A DNA stretch of 64,000 nucleotides from Rhynchopus sp. YZ270_cl-10 (lineage: Eukaryota > Euglenozoa > Diplonemea > Diplonemida > Diplonemidae). Both the position numbers and the translations under genes were made by a program. The stretch covers positions 1,891,598 through 1,955,597 of the forward strand of contig OZ037834.1 of assembly GCA_964035575.1 (NCBI GenBank), given 5' to 3'. Shown piece after piece: positions 9,220-18,210 of this stretch (within the stretch, counting starts at the first letter, position 1; every line of letters starts with the position of its first letter). The notes under the pieces were generated by a model. That model did not search any database, was not told where the DNA came from, and was given only the letters and a program-made list of their open reading frames with translations.

Positions 9220-10778
9220 ATGTCATCCCGCATGACAACAGCAGTTTTATTGTGTTTGTTGTATTTCGGTGCCGGGCAGGCGCCGCCAGGAGGTACTCCC
9301 CCACGCCGTCCACAGCCTAATATGTTCCCACAGAAGTTCAGTGTTGTGACGGGGACGACGATTCCGCTCAATCATGGGTGGGACTCTGTCACGCAGACCG
9401 GGGTGATCCATTACGACGGTGTCAAGCAGTTCCTTCGGATGGACCACAAAGGGAACGGGGCGGAGGTTACATTGATTGGCAGGTTTGGAGAGGGGTCGTT
9501 GCTCCTGGTGTCTGGGGGGAGCTGTGTGAATGTAACAGTAAACGGTACTTTAATGCCGTTTGCGACGCCAAAAGGGAGTGTTTTGAACCAAGAAAGGATG
9601 ATGGTGAGGGATACGCACGTTGTGAATTATAATGGGGTGATGAGAGGGAATGATGGGAAGCTGCATGAATTGGACTTTTTTGTGAAGAAATACAATAGAA
9701 CTGATGCAACGGACTTGGAGAATTGGTTGCCGTGGCGTATCTCTTATTCGAAGGCGAGGAGGCGTGAGATTGCGCCTGCTGGGAGCGGTGCGCCCTTTGA
9801 AGATGAAGACGAAAACGACGACCGCGACTGGCGTTTCTACGACGAAATGCACCCAGACGATGACGATGACGACAAACAGGTCGCACCTGCACGTCCCCAA
9901 GACCACCCTCTCGCCACCCTCGACCCAATCTCAAAGATCACAACAGACTTCTACAATTTCCACAAAGGCGAGCCTCACGCATCCCTCTTCGACCCGCCAG
10001 AGATCTGTGCAGACGCAACCTCAAAGGACGACGTCAAATTCTCCTTCACAGACACCGCGCCCTACGGGCATCAGATCTTTGAGTTCCAAAAGGTATGTTT
10101 TTTAAAAGGTTTAAGAGGGAGCGAGGGTGTATCTTACAAAATAATAATAATGACAATTCACCCTGCAGACCCTGTCCGACCTGTCTGCTGGTGCAAGAGG
10201 GTCCTCGAAGCTTCTGGAAGATGCCTGCTTCCGCTACTTCTGTGACACATCTGAGAAGGAGAAGAACAAAGACGCAAAGTATGTGTTATAAAAAACTCAA
10301 GATGGACAAAATGGGAAGCAAATGAGAGGCGTTGGGGTTCATCCCATAAAAACCTTATCTTTTTCCGCCTCCGTTCTCTGGTACGGAGCAGCCACATCTC
10401 ATCCTTTACATGAGATTGACTGAGCTGCGTTTTCAACTACTCTTTTCTTTGTTGATTTGAGCAGTTTTTTTTTTTGTTAAATATGGCCTAAATTTTACAC
10501 CTATTTTAAAAAAGAAAGGTGCATGTGTTGACCCCTTCTCAAATACTTTCAATTCTGTGAACCGAAAGTATATGAATCTAACCTATTTTACACGAAGCAA
10601 TTAAGGGCTTAATTTAAGAGGTGGGGGAGGTGGTATTTTTTTACCCTCCAGGAGGGTAGGTCCTGGTAAGGGCTTATGGATGCCGTGCATATCGTATCAT
10701 ATATTCTCTGTTAATTTTACCCCCCATCAAATAACCTTCTACAGACCTCTTATCGACGATGAAGGTGATGCGAAATAG
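9220..10778 (+). CDS. Secreted acidic protein, three exons, function unknown
   Basis: Exons 9220-10092, 10169-10278 and 10745-10778 join in phase through two GTATGT donors and CTGCAG or CTACAG acceptors, giving about 338 residues. Residues 1-20 are a signal peptide (hydrophobic core VLLCLLYFGAG). Residues about 50-190 form one compact domain with an N-glycosylation site (NVTVNGT) and a pattern HYDGVKQFLRMDHKG then FGEGSLLLVSGGSC. That pattern is reminiscent of ependymin/LolA-like lipid-binding folds, but I would not assign it. A strongly acidic stretch (EDEDENDDRD and DDDDDD) at about 190-223 separates it from a C-terminal part with a Cys pair (CFRYFCDTSEK). The last exon is tiny (PLIDDEGDAK-stop); reading through the second donor would instead stop after three codons. 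Intron 2 holds a degenerate family R copy. Likely secreted or vacuolar. Confidence 0.75.
10313..10352 (+). repeat. Degenerate family R copy in intron 2
   Basis: AAATGAGAGGCGTTGGGGTT followed by CATCCCATAAAA keeps the loop and 3' part of family R; the stem is decayed. Confidence 0.5.
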
Positions 10779-10840
10779 GTTCTTAATGAAACACTTTTCG
10801 AAGGAGGGGGGTTACGGGGAGAGGGGGAGAAGGCGAGGTG

Positions 10841-10994
10841 CACGGTGGACTCTTTCTGGAAAAGGGCAACTATATTCCGGAGTTCCAAAAAGGGGGAGTA
10901 TCAACTCCCCCTTTCGGGAGTGAAAGGGGGAGTCGGGACTCCCTCTCGTTGGACCTCTTTTTAAGTTGCCCTTTTCCAGAAAGAGTCCACCGTG
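10841..10994. mobile_element. Hairpin MITE-like element, 154 bp
   Basis: 31-bp perfect terminal inverted repeats begin CACGGTGGACTCTTTCTGG and end with the complement, CCAGAAAGAGTCCACCGTG. The interior has further inverted AGGGGGAGT/ACTCCCCCT units. No coding capacity. A long G-run follows directly. No convincing target duplication, so the superfamily is unassigned. Confidence 0.85.
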
Positions 10995-11235
10995 TGGGGG
11001 GGGGGGGGGGGGGGGAAGGGGGGATACCTACACCTCTCTGTGTACTATCTATGATTTCGGTTGTTTTTTTTTTTTTTTTTCTCCCCCCCTCCCCCAATTA
11101 TCACGTTTCGCCACCCAAGGGAAAGAGCTTAAAATGGCGTTCCTAAAATGGCTTGCGGTCAACGAAAGTTGTTTTGATAAATATTATTCTGTAACGCAAA
11201 TGAACAAAAACAAAAAAAAAATACAGCGTTTTTGT

Positions 11236-11289
11236 ATAGTGGAGTTCATCCCTCGGGTGTCTGCACTAATACAACCAAGTTTTCAAAAA
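11236..11289 (+). repeat. Family E copy
   Basis: TATAGTGGAGTTCATCCCTC, GGGTGTCTGCACTAATAC, AACCAAGTTTTCAAAA. Close to the copy at 1.2 kb. Confidence 0.8.
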
Positions 11290-11337
11290 AAAAATAAATA
11301 AACCCATGCACTCTTCTGCTATTTGGAGCCAAACCCT

Positions 11338-11363
11338 GTCTCTCTCTCTCTCTCTCTCTCTCT
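11338..11363. repeat. (TC)n microsatellite
   Basis: About twelve TC units. Confidence 0.9.
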
Positions 11364-11666
11364 TTCGTCGACTCCCTTACTGCAAAAAAACAAAAAACAA
11401 AAACAAAAAAACAGAGATAACAATAAACAACGAACAATAAAATCTACATTACACACTTACAGTGGAGGTGATTTACTGCCACCCAAGAAGGGCAAAGAGA
11501 ACCCCCACCCACGGGTTACTTGATATTCTCAACACAGTTCACGCTGTTGAAGGGATTTTTTTTTTCCTTCCCAAAAATCCCTTTATTGGACAGCATATTG
11601 CCTTCCACTGTACTTTATTCCCCCCCTTTTTTTTTTGCTGATGTCTCTACGGATAACGCTTTGTGT

Positions 11667-11707
11667 AGGTGACTAAACACAGTGAGGCTTAGCTCATCTT
11701 ACAAAAC
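11667..11707 (+). repeat. Family R copy
   Basis: GGTGACTAAACACAGTGAGG, CTTAGCTCATCTTAC, then T-rich. A diverged family B remnant (ACCTGCGTCTGAGGCG) follows at 11735-11754. Confidence 0.7.
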
Positions 11708-12011
11708 GTTTCTTTCGTTTTCTTTTTTTTTAATAGTACCTGCGTCTGAGGCGTTTTTTTTTGTATTTTTCAACTCTTTTTTCTTTTCTTTTTGAAGAGC
11801 AAATTGTAACGTTTTTTTATAGAGACAGTGTTTATCCCCCCTTTTTGCACCCCCCCTTTTTTTGCCCTGTTTTGGATACGGAGTGCACCTTTGTTTAAAT
11901 AAAAAGAAATTTGTTTCTTTTACTTTTCACTCTAAAAAACCCCCCCTTTTTTTTTGCAGCGCGAAGCTAGTAAAAAAAAATAATAAACAGGCCAACATGG
12001 TGCTTTCGGAA

Positions 12012-12063
12012 ATCGGTCAACGACCTGTCAGAGACCTGTCAATATCGACCCCTCCCAGAGCAC
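12012..12063 (+). repeat. Family H copy, short form
   Basis: CGGTCAACGACCTGTCAGAG, then ACCTGTCAATATCGACCCCT and CCCAGAGCAC. Confidence 0.75.
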
Positions 12064-12335
12064 TACAACATTCATAAAAAAGAAGGAATGCCGTTTTTGC
12101 ACCAAGTCTAGCCCTTCACCCAGGCTAATTCCTATCCATAAATTAGTCTATGTATTTTACATGGTTTCGGAAAGAGTTTTTGTGTGCCCCTTTAACCCAC
12201 CCTATCCCCCCAAACGTTGATGATGCAACTTTTGTGTACATCACAGTACTCGAATGCACAAACAACAAATAAAAAAGCGACTTTCCAGATTTGAGGACGA
12301 CCTCCGTCTATCTCCTTTTAAGTACATTAGCCTTC

Positions 12336-12382
12336 GGGCGACGTCCTGCATTAACAGGGGATTTGTCGACACAACAAAAAAG
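12336..12382 (+). repeat. Family F copy
   Basis: CCTGCATTAACAGG hairpin, GGATTTGTCGACACAAC, A-run. Confidence 0.75.
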
Positions 12383-12420
12383 GTCCTTTTTTTAAACGGT
12401 TTTTTTTTGGCCTCAAAGAG

Positions 12421-12452
12421 GTTTCACTATAGTGAAATTGGTCCTGGACCAC
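12421..12452. repeat. Partial copy of the palindromic element seen at 42.6 kb
   Basis: TTTCACTATAGTGAAA palindrome followed by TTGGTCCTGGACCACG. The end matches the right end of the element at 42608-42720. Confidence 0.6.
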
Positions 12453-12635
12453 GTCGTGTGCACCATTCTTCACACACCTTCATCGAGAAAAACAACAACT
12501 TTCATTCAAACACCTTCATCAGAGCACCTCTTCCCCCCCTCCTCATCTTCCCCCCCCCTCCTTACCCACTATTTCCTCATAAAGCATCGCTCCATCTCCA
12601 CCTCCTTCCCGTTGCATTGTTTATCCCTTTATGGT

Positions 12636-13907
12636 ATGAGGCAGGACCTATGGGCGAGCCGGAACCCTTTTCGGTGTATGGTAGCAGGGGATGTGGACGG
12701 GGTGAAGGTGAACGTTGAGTTGTCCCTTCCAGTCAGGCCTGAGGTGCGCGACCTCATTGTTCGATGTGAGGAGGTGCTGGACACTGTACGGCGCGCCATG
12801 CGTGGTGATTCAGACAGCACCGCCCCTGCTCCTATCGAGGCGGAGCGGGTCCAGGTGTTCGACGACCCCTCCTCCACATGGCGTGCCCTTCTCTCCACAG
12901 CAACCCTCCCGAATTACCCACAGCTCTACGTAGTCCAGGTAGGCCTCCCAGAGGTGGTGGCTCCAATCCCATACCCACGACGACCAGAGGAGTTTGGACG
13001 GAGAGAGACTGTGGGTATGCATTGTGAGAAGAACGTCAGAGAGCAGAGTATAGGGAAGGCTGGATCTCAGGGAGGAGCTGTGTCTTTGAAAAATTTGGGT
13101 CAGAACGATGTGCATGGTTGCAACCCAGAGGGGGCTTCTCCTACAACGTGCCCGGTGGGGTATTCACAGTACAGTGCAGCACCACTTCCGGGGTGTGTTC
13201 CGGCGAAGCCCAACCCAGTCTACAGCTCGCCTATCTCCCCGCCACCGTCGCTACAGAAGGCTCTGCAAAACCAAAACGCCCCTGTGCAGAAGTCTGAAGG
13301 TGTCCCACACCACCCCCTCGGAGGCGCGCTTCCCCGCCCTGCAAAGGTTGCGTCCTGTGTGTTCGGTGGGGGTGCGATAGTGGCAGATCACCGTGGAGCG
13401 GTTTCTGTGCGTGAGGTTGGGAGAGGGGTTGGGGCTGGTGCAGAAGGGCCCCTCTCCCCTCCGCCCTGCTCGCCTCGGGCAGTGCAGGTTGCATCCCCTA
13501 GGGCAGGTGTTGGTGGGTGGGCGTTGATGGGGCCTCCGGGGTTGGGGGCAAATGCGGCTTCTGGGTGCGGGGCTGTACCTACGCCGATGCCAACGACGCC
13601 ACGGAGTGGACAGAGGGTGGAGAGTGCGAGCAAGCTCTTTGCACCGGGGCTGTCTGGGGGAGGGGGAGGAGGAGGAGGAGGAGGTGTGAACTATGGTGCT
13701 GGGATGTCGCCTGCGCCGTGTCGTGCGAGGGGTGGTGGTGGTGGTGGTGGTGGTGGTGGTGGTGGTGGTATGCTTGCACAGCGCAAAGATATGCCGCCAG
13801 TACTGCGCCCACCCACAACGCCGTTCTCAACACATAGCAGGGTTGCGCGGGTGACATCTCCAAAAGGTGGGTCAAAAGTAACCTTTAGTGAGCCATTTGC
13901 ACCATAA
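12636..13907 (+). CDS. Gly/Pro-rich protein with small N-terminal domain, function unknown
   Basis: Single-exon frame of 423 residues from the ATG at 12636. An alternative ATG at 12678 starts just before the conserved-looking part, and the frame is open further upstream through a repeat, so upstream starts are unlikely. The first ~105 residues look folded, with VNVELSLPVRPEVRDLI, VQVFDDPSSTWRALL and LPNYPQLYVVQ. I have the impression of similar small N-terminal domains in trypanosomatid and other protist proteins, but cannot verify it. The rest is low complexity: Pro/Gly/Ala-rich, with a (GGA)n-coded glycine tract near 13661-13685 and a (GGT)n-coded tract near 13731-13770. No signal peptide or membrane segment. 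Probably a cytoplasmic scaffold with a disordered tail (inference). Confidence 0.7.
   Translation: MRQDLWASRNPFRCMVAGDVDGVKVNVELSLPVRPEVRDLIVRCEEVLDTVRRAMRGDSDSTAPAPIEAERVQVFDDPSSTWRALLSTATLPNYPQLYVVQVGLPEVVAPIPYPRRPEEFGRRETVGMHCEKNVREQSIGKAGSQGGAVSLKNLGQNDVHGCNPEGASPTTCPVGYSQYSAAPLPGCVPAKPNPVYSSPISPPPSLQKALQNQNAPVQKSEGVPHHPLGGALPRPAKVASCVFGGGAIVADHRGAVSVREVGRGVGAGAEGPLSPPPCSPRAVQVASPRAGVGGWALMGPPGLGANAASGCGAVPTPMPTTPRSGQRVESASKLFAPGLSGGGGGGGGGGVNYGAGMSPAPCRARGGGGGGGGGGGGGMLAQRKDMPPVLRPPTTPFSTHSRVARVTSPKGGSKVTFSEPFAP
13731..13770 (+). repeat. (GGT)n coding microsatellite
   Basis: About thirteen GGT units encode polyglycine within the preceding gene. Its reverse frame would read polyhistidine, which is spurious. 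Confidence 0.85.
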
Positions 13908-13976
13908 AAAAGCACTGTGCTCTCAGGGGAAAGGTTGTCTATTGAATATGGGTGTAATTGTTTCGTCGAGGAGAGG

Positions 13977-14067
13977 TGAGAGGTACATTCTGACCAAAAG
14001 CTCTCTTATTTTATTTTATTTTATTTCAGTGCCTGCGTCCCAGAGGCGTTTGCACTACCAACTTCAC
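13977..14067 (+). repeat. Family S remnant plus family B copy
   Basis: TGAGAGGTACATTCTGACC, then a five-fold TTTTA run, then CAGTGCCTGCGTCCCAGAGG, CGTTTGCACTACC and AACTTCAC, followed by a T-run. Confidence 0.8.
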
Positions 14068-14388
14068 TTTTTTTTTTGTGCGATTAGAATAGTTGTCGTT
14101 ATTCTGGGAGACCTTTTAACGTCTTTAGATTTTTTTTTAGAACTACTTCAGTACAGGAGTAGAAGATACACCGCATCTACAGAAGGGGTGGTGGGTACTG
14201 GTAGTTGCAGTGTGCATGCATCTTATGTATGGTAACATACATAAGTGTGCACAGTGCCACTATTATTAAGGAAGGGGGGAGGACGTTGCCTGTCTTTTGA
14301 CGAGGTGTTTTGCAGTTTTCAGCTTCTCTCTGTGTTGTTTTTTGTTTGTGATATTATAAAAAAAGGGGACACCCAGTCAAAACCCTTT

Positions 14389-14423
14389 AGGTGACTAAGC
14401 ACGATGTCTTAGGACCATCTTAT
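14389..14423 (+). repeat. Family R copy with altered but paired stem
   Basis: GTGACTAAGCACGATGTCTT then AGGACCATCTTAT. CTAAG still pairs with CTTAG although the loop and flanks differ from other copies. Confidence 0.7.
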
Positions 14424-14781
14424 TAACTGTTCTTTTTCTTTCCCCACACCACATCCCCCTTTTATTTTCTTTCCTTTTTTCCTGAGCAAATGGAAGCAAC
14501 CATTTATCCCCTTTTTTCTTTTCCTTTTTTTCTTCGTTTCCATTTCTCAACAAATGTAACCCTTTTAGAACGTAGAACTTGATTATCCCCCCTCCCTCCT
14601 AGTTTTTGACATCGAAAAAAAATAAAATGCACATGCCCCCTTTTCCCTTTTCCCCTTTTCCCCTCTCCATCGCTCCACCTCTTCCACCTCAATCCGCACT
14701 ATTGTTCCCTAACCTCCCTACCCCTCCCCCTCGGCCCTCACAGAACCATCGCCCCCCTCCTACCCCCCATTCTCTGGCACC

Positions 14782-16176
14782 ATGCCGCCGTACCTCGTGC
14801 TGTTGCTGCTCTTCTCCTTCGCGTCGGTGTTGACTGCAGACTCCTCTCCGTCCTCTGCATCTGCCGTAGACACAACCCCCCTCGAAAATGTGGAGTGGAT
14901 TGTGAAAGAGGAAGAATCGCTGTTTGGTGTTCCCGGGGTGTGGGAGGATCCTAGCCTGTCGCGTGATGCGGATGCCTTGCAAGGGTCAACGTGCAACTGT
15001 AACCAGGCTGGGTGTGCGTGCAGCTCGAATTTGTATTGCTCTGCGACCGGGCTGTGCTATCAGTGCTCGCAGTATAACTGTAATAATAGGCCTTCTGGGT
15101 GTTCGTGTGGGTCGGGGTTGTATTGTGCGAACACAGGGAACTGCCAGGCGTCGTGCAACTGTGCTGCAGGGTGGATCTGCGGAGCAGACGGCCGCTGCCA
15201 GCACCCCAACACCTGCGGGTCGCTCCAATGCAGTGGCTACGGCAGCTCCATCTGGACCGGCACAACCTGCACCTGCAGCTGCAACCTCGGCTACACCGGC
15301 ACAGCATGCTCGCAGTGTTCGCTTGCATACACAGGGTACCCCGTCTGCAGAACGCAGGCAAACTGCAATGGATATTCCTGCGGCAACCGAGGCTCCCCTT
15401 ATTGGCAGGGGTCTACCTGTTCTTGTGTATGCCAGCCAGGATATTCTGGGCCAACCTGCTCTTCATGTGCCCCAGGGTACGCAGGGTATCCGTTTTGCAC
15501 AACACAGCCTTCTTCTCAGGCGTGCTCGACAACAACGTGTAGTATGAAGGGGACTGCCGTCTGGTCGGTATCTTCGAATGCGTGTATATGTTCTTGTGCA
15601 AATGGGTTTACGGGATTGCGTTGTGACTCCTGCGCTGCGGGGTACACAGGATATCCAAGCTGCGTGCTGATCGGGGTGGGGACCGGGTCCTCTGTCTGCA
15701 CAACGTCGTACTGTAGTAACAAAGGGGTCGCCTATTGGGATGGCCGGCAGTGTCAGTGTACCTGTGGGCAGGGGTTCGGGGGGTTGACCTGCAATGTGTG
15801 CCTGCCTGGGTTTTACAACTATCCGTTGTGTTTGGTGGGCGGGAGTCCTGGAGGAGTGGCGTTGACGGTGGTGCCTGCTCCTACGCGCATTGTGAGTGGG
15901 AATTTTGACTCAGCGGACGACGATTTGCCTGCAGGGATTATTGTGTTGATTGTGTTAATCGCGATTGCTGTTGTCGCAGCCGGTATCACAGCTGTCATCC
16001 TCACTACCCGCAAAAAGAAGAAGAAGAAGGTCGTCCACGAATACTATGTAGACGAGGGCTACGGTAACGGCGGTGTCTCTGCACCACCAAAGCTCGCAGG
16101 TGCACCAGAACAACCAAATCCAATTGGCCACGTCTTCGCCCAGCCTCCCGTTATAGGGATCGAAGATAGAAGGTAG
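14782..16176 (+). CDS. EGF-like repeat type I membrane protein
   Basis: Single-exon 464-residue cell-surface protein. Residues 1-19 are a signal peptide (LVLLLLFSFASVLTA). Residues about 70-350 are Cys-rich: first short CNCNQAGCACSSNLYC-type units, then four or five EGF/laminin-EGF-like modules of about 50 residues with a recurring CSCNLGYTGTACSQC and AYTGYPVC pattern. A transmembrane helix at about 393-415 (IIVLIVLIAIAVVAAGITAV) is followed by a stop-transfer run of six lysines and a ~45-residue cytoplasmic tail with tyrosines (HEYYVDEGYG). This supports an adhesion or receptor role; the ligand is unknown. No introns are needed to keep the frame open. Confidence 0.88.
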   Translation: MPPYLVLLLLFSFASVLTADSSPSSASAVDTTPLENVEWIVKEEESLFGVPGVWEDPSLSRDADALQGSTCNCNQAGCACSSNLYCSATGLCYQCSQYNCNNRPSGCSCGSGLYCANTGNCQASCNCAAGWICGADGRCQHPNTCGSLQCSGYGSSIWTGTTCTCSCNLGYTGTACSQCSLAYTGYPVCRTQANCNGYSCGNRGSPYWQGSTCSCVCQPGYSGPTCSSCAPGYAGYPFCTTQPSSQACSTTTCSMKGTAVWSVSSNACICSCANGFTGLRCDSCAAGYTGYPSCVLIGVGTGSSVCTTSYCSNKGVAYWDGRQCQCTCGQGFGGLTCNVCLPGFYNYPLCLVGGSPGGVALTVVPAPTRIVSGNFDSADDDLPAGIIVLIVLIAIAVVAAGITAVILTTRKKKKKKVVHEYYVDEGYGNGGVSAPPKLAGAPEQPNPIGHVFAQPPVIGIEDRR

Positions 16177-16668
16177 TGGGGGAAGAAAAGTGGAAATTCG
16201 GTGATTTTCACCCCCTTTTTTATTTTGCTTTTTTTTATATTTTTCTTTCTGTGTTTGCGTGAGGTTTTCTTATCTGATACACAAGGATGTGACTGATATT
16301 TTGTTTAGATTGGTAGCACTTATTGCACGGAATACTTTACGTATACACTGCAGCCATCAAGACCAAGACTCTTTAGGTTACCTCCCCTGGTGAGCAGACA
16401 GGACATATCCTGTGAGGACAGAGAAAGGAAAAAAGGTCAGAAGCATTTTTGTGTTGATCCCTATACCTAACAACGGTACAGTAGGTTTGCGTTGTTTTTT
16501 TTGTCAAAAATATTCCCCCAAAAAAAGATGTTAAAAAAGAGGTGCACAGAGAGAGAACTGAATAAGTAGTGTTGCTGTTTCTGTGCATTACCCCCTTTTT
16601 TTTTTGAAGTAAAAGAGCGTTCTCTGTGTGCGACCTCTCTTTTCCTTTTCACTCCCATTTTATTTTTT

Positions 16669-16798
16669 GAGTGTCTTTGTGTCCACATCGGCGTTTTGCA
16701 CTTTCAAATTTTCATTCAAATATAACCCCCAATATGCTCCCCTTTTGAACAATGCACTTGCGCCCGCCGATGAACGGGAGGCGTTGTGCACTTTCAAT
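16669..16798 (+). repeat. Two diverged family B copies in tandem
   Basis: First copy: GTGTCTTTGTGTCCACATCG and GCGTTTTGCACTTTC. Second copy: GCACTTGCGCCCGCCGATG and GGAGGCGTTGTGCAC. Both end in TTTCAA plus an A- or T-run. Confidence 0.65.
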
Positions 16799-16970
16799 TT
16801 TTTTTTTTTTTTTAAATTTGTTCCCAAAAAATTCTGTTGTTAAACAAAGGCCACGCATGTTGTTCAAAGTGACGTACAGCATTGCACAAACCTGATTAGA
16901 TTTTTTTTTCTTCATTTTTGGCTTTAGGTTCGTCTACAACCTTTTCTTTATAGATGATCCTACTATTAGA

Positions 16971-17100
16971 TGTAAACCACGAAATGGATTGTAGGACTGC
17001 ATGGTTGGGGGGTGTCCACTCCCGGTACACCCTGCCATTTTGTACCAAGGTACACTGTTTTCACGAGCAGGCTGTTGTATTTTTCAAATCGACTTTATTT
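16971..17100 (+). repeat. Family C copy, long form
   Basis: GTAAACCACGAAATGGATTG, GTACACCCTGCC, TTGTACCAAGGTACACTG, CACGAGCAGGCTG, then TTTCAAATCGACTT. Confidence 0.8.
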
Positions 17101-17427
17101 TTCATTTTGTAGAACCCCCCAATGTTATACCCACCAAATCCCAAAACACTTCCCACACACCACCTTTTGGCGAGGAGAAATAAAAGGCCTTTTTCCCCTA
17201 CTTTTTTTTTGGATACGTGCGTATTATGTATTATCATCCAAAGACCCCTCTGTACACGAACGATGCATTTTTAATTATTTCAAAGTTTTTCTTCCATTTA
17301 GTGGAGGGCATATCCTCAGGGGGGGTTTCCTCCCTTCCTGGCTCTCTTTCCTTGGAATTGCCTCCTCATTTGGTGTATATTTTTTTTTTGCTTGATAATG
17401 TATCACAGGCTAAGAAGAACTTTTAGG

Positions 17428-17466
17428 GGTGAACTAAACACAGAGAGGCTTAGGTTCATCTTATGC
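17428..17466 (+). repeat. Family R copy
   Basis: GGTGAACTAAACACAGAGAG then GCTTAGGTTCATCTTAT. Confidence 0.8.
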
Positions 17467-18210
17467 CAGCTGGGGTCTCCGCTGTTTTGTTACGGCAGTC
17501 AGTGCTGTTGTGTTGAAAGGTTTTACTTTATGATTTCACCGTTGCAAGCCAAGGGTGAAAAACCACAAGTAAAGCCACTAAAATGCATCGTAGTGTGTAA
17601 TGTGTCTTTGATGGTAAGGTGAGTAGGTTCCTTCATTGGTGCCGAAAGGGTCTATGTGAATACCATGCACACATGGGTCGACTATTGATGATAGGGCCCT
17701 ATGATCATCCAATTATTTCATCTCTTTTTCTCTTCAACCCCCCCTCTAGATTTCCCCTCTTTTGAAAAGTTATAAAAAGTTAAAAATGGATCTTTTTTAT
17801 TTTAGAATCTTGTTCGGTGCTCCCCCTTCACATACCCCCCCATCTGATGCGCCAATTGTTGGTTTCCCACACCACATTGCACCATCTGAGAAGAAAATGT
17901 TCCGCCTTTTTTAGGAACTATACCCTGCTTTTTTTTCGCCTCCCTCCATCCAACACCGTTCCACTGTTTTCACTTATCACTCAAATAACCCCCCTCACTC
18001 AGCAACACATACCCCCCCTTCCCCCTTCCCCACTATCCTCCACTTCCCCCCACCTCATTGTCTTATTTCCTTTGTAAACCCATTTGTTTGTCGAATTTTA
18101 TTTTGTTAGCCGTCTCCGCACACCTTTCTCTTACCGTGCGAGAGGCTCTTCCTCTAGACCAAAACTCCCCCCTCCCCTCCCTCTCTCTCCCCCCCCATCC
18201 CCTATAAACA

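Larger units (their letters stand above)
10779..12635. other. Intergenic with hairpin MITE and repeats
   Basis: No gene seen. It contains the hairpin element at 10841-10994, a G-run after it, families E, R, H and F, a (TC)n tract, and a palindromic element end near 12421-12452. The last 150 bases are C/T-rich. Confidence 0.65.
13908..14781. other. Intergenic with families S/B and R
   Basis: No gene seen. Family S/B copy at 13977-14067, family R at 14389-14423, then C/T-rich DNA (14600-14760) before the next ATG. Confidence 0.65.
16177..18210. other. Intergenic with families B, C and R
   Basis: No gene seen. Two adjacent family B relatives (16669-16709, 16754-16798), a long family C copy (16971-17100), family R (17428-17466), and a C-rich stretch with a CTAG acceptor-like site (18150-18160) before the next ATG. 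Confidence 0.65.

Noticed and set aside
12432-12635. Upstream ATG of the Gly/Pro-rich gene
   Set aside because: It lies in a palindromic repeat end and a C/T-rich tract with no protein-like composition.
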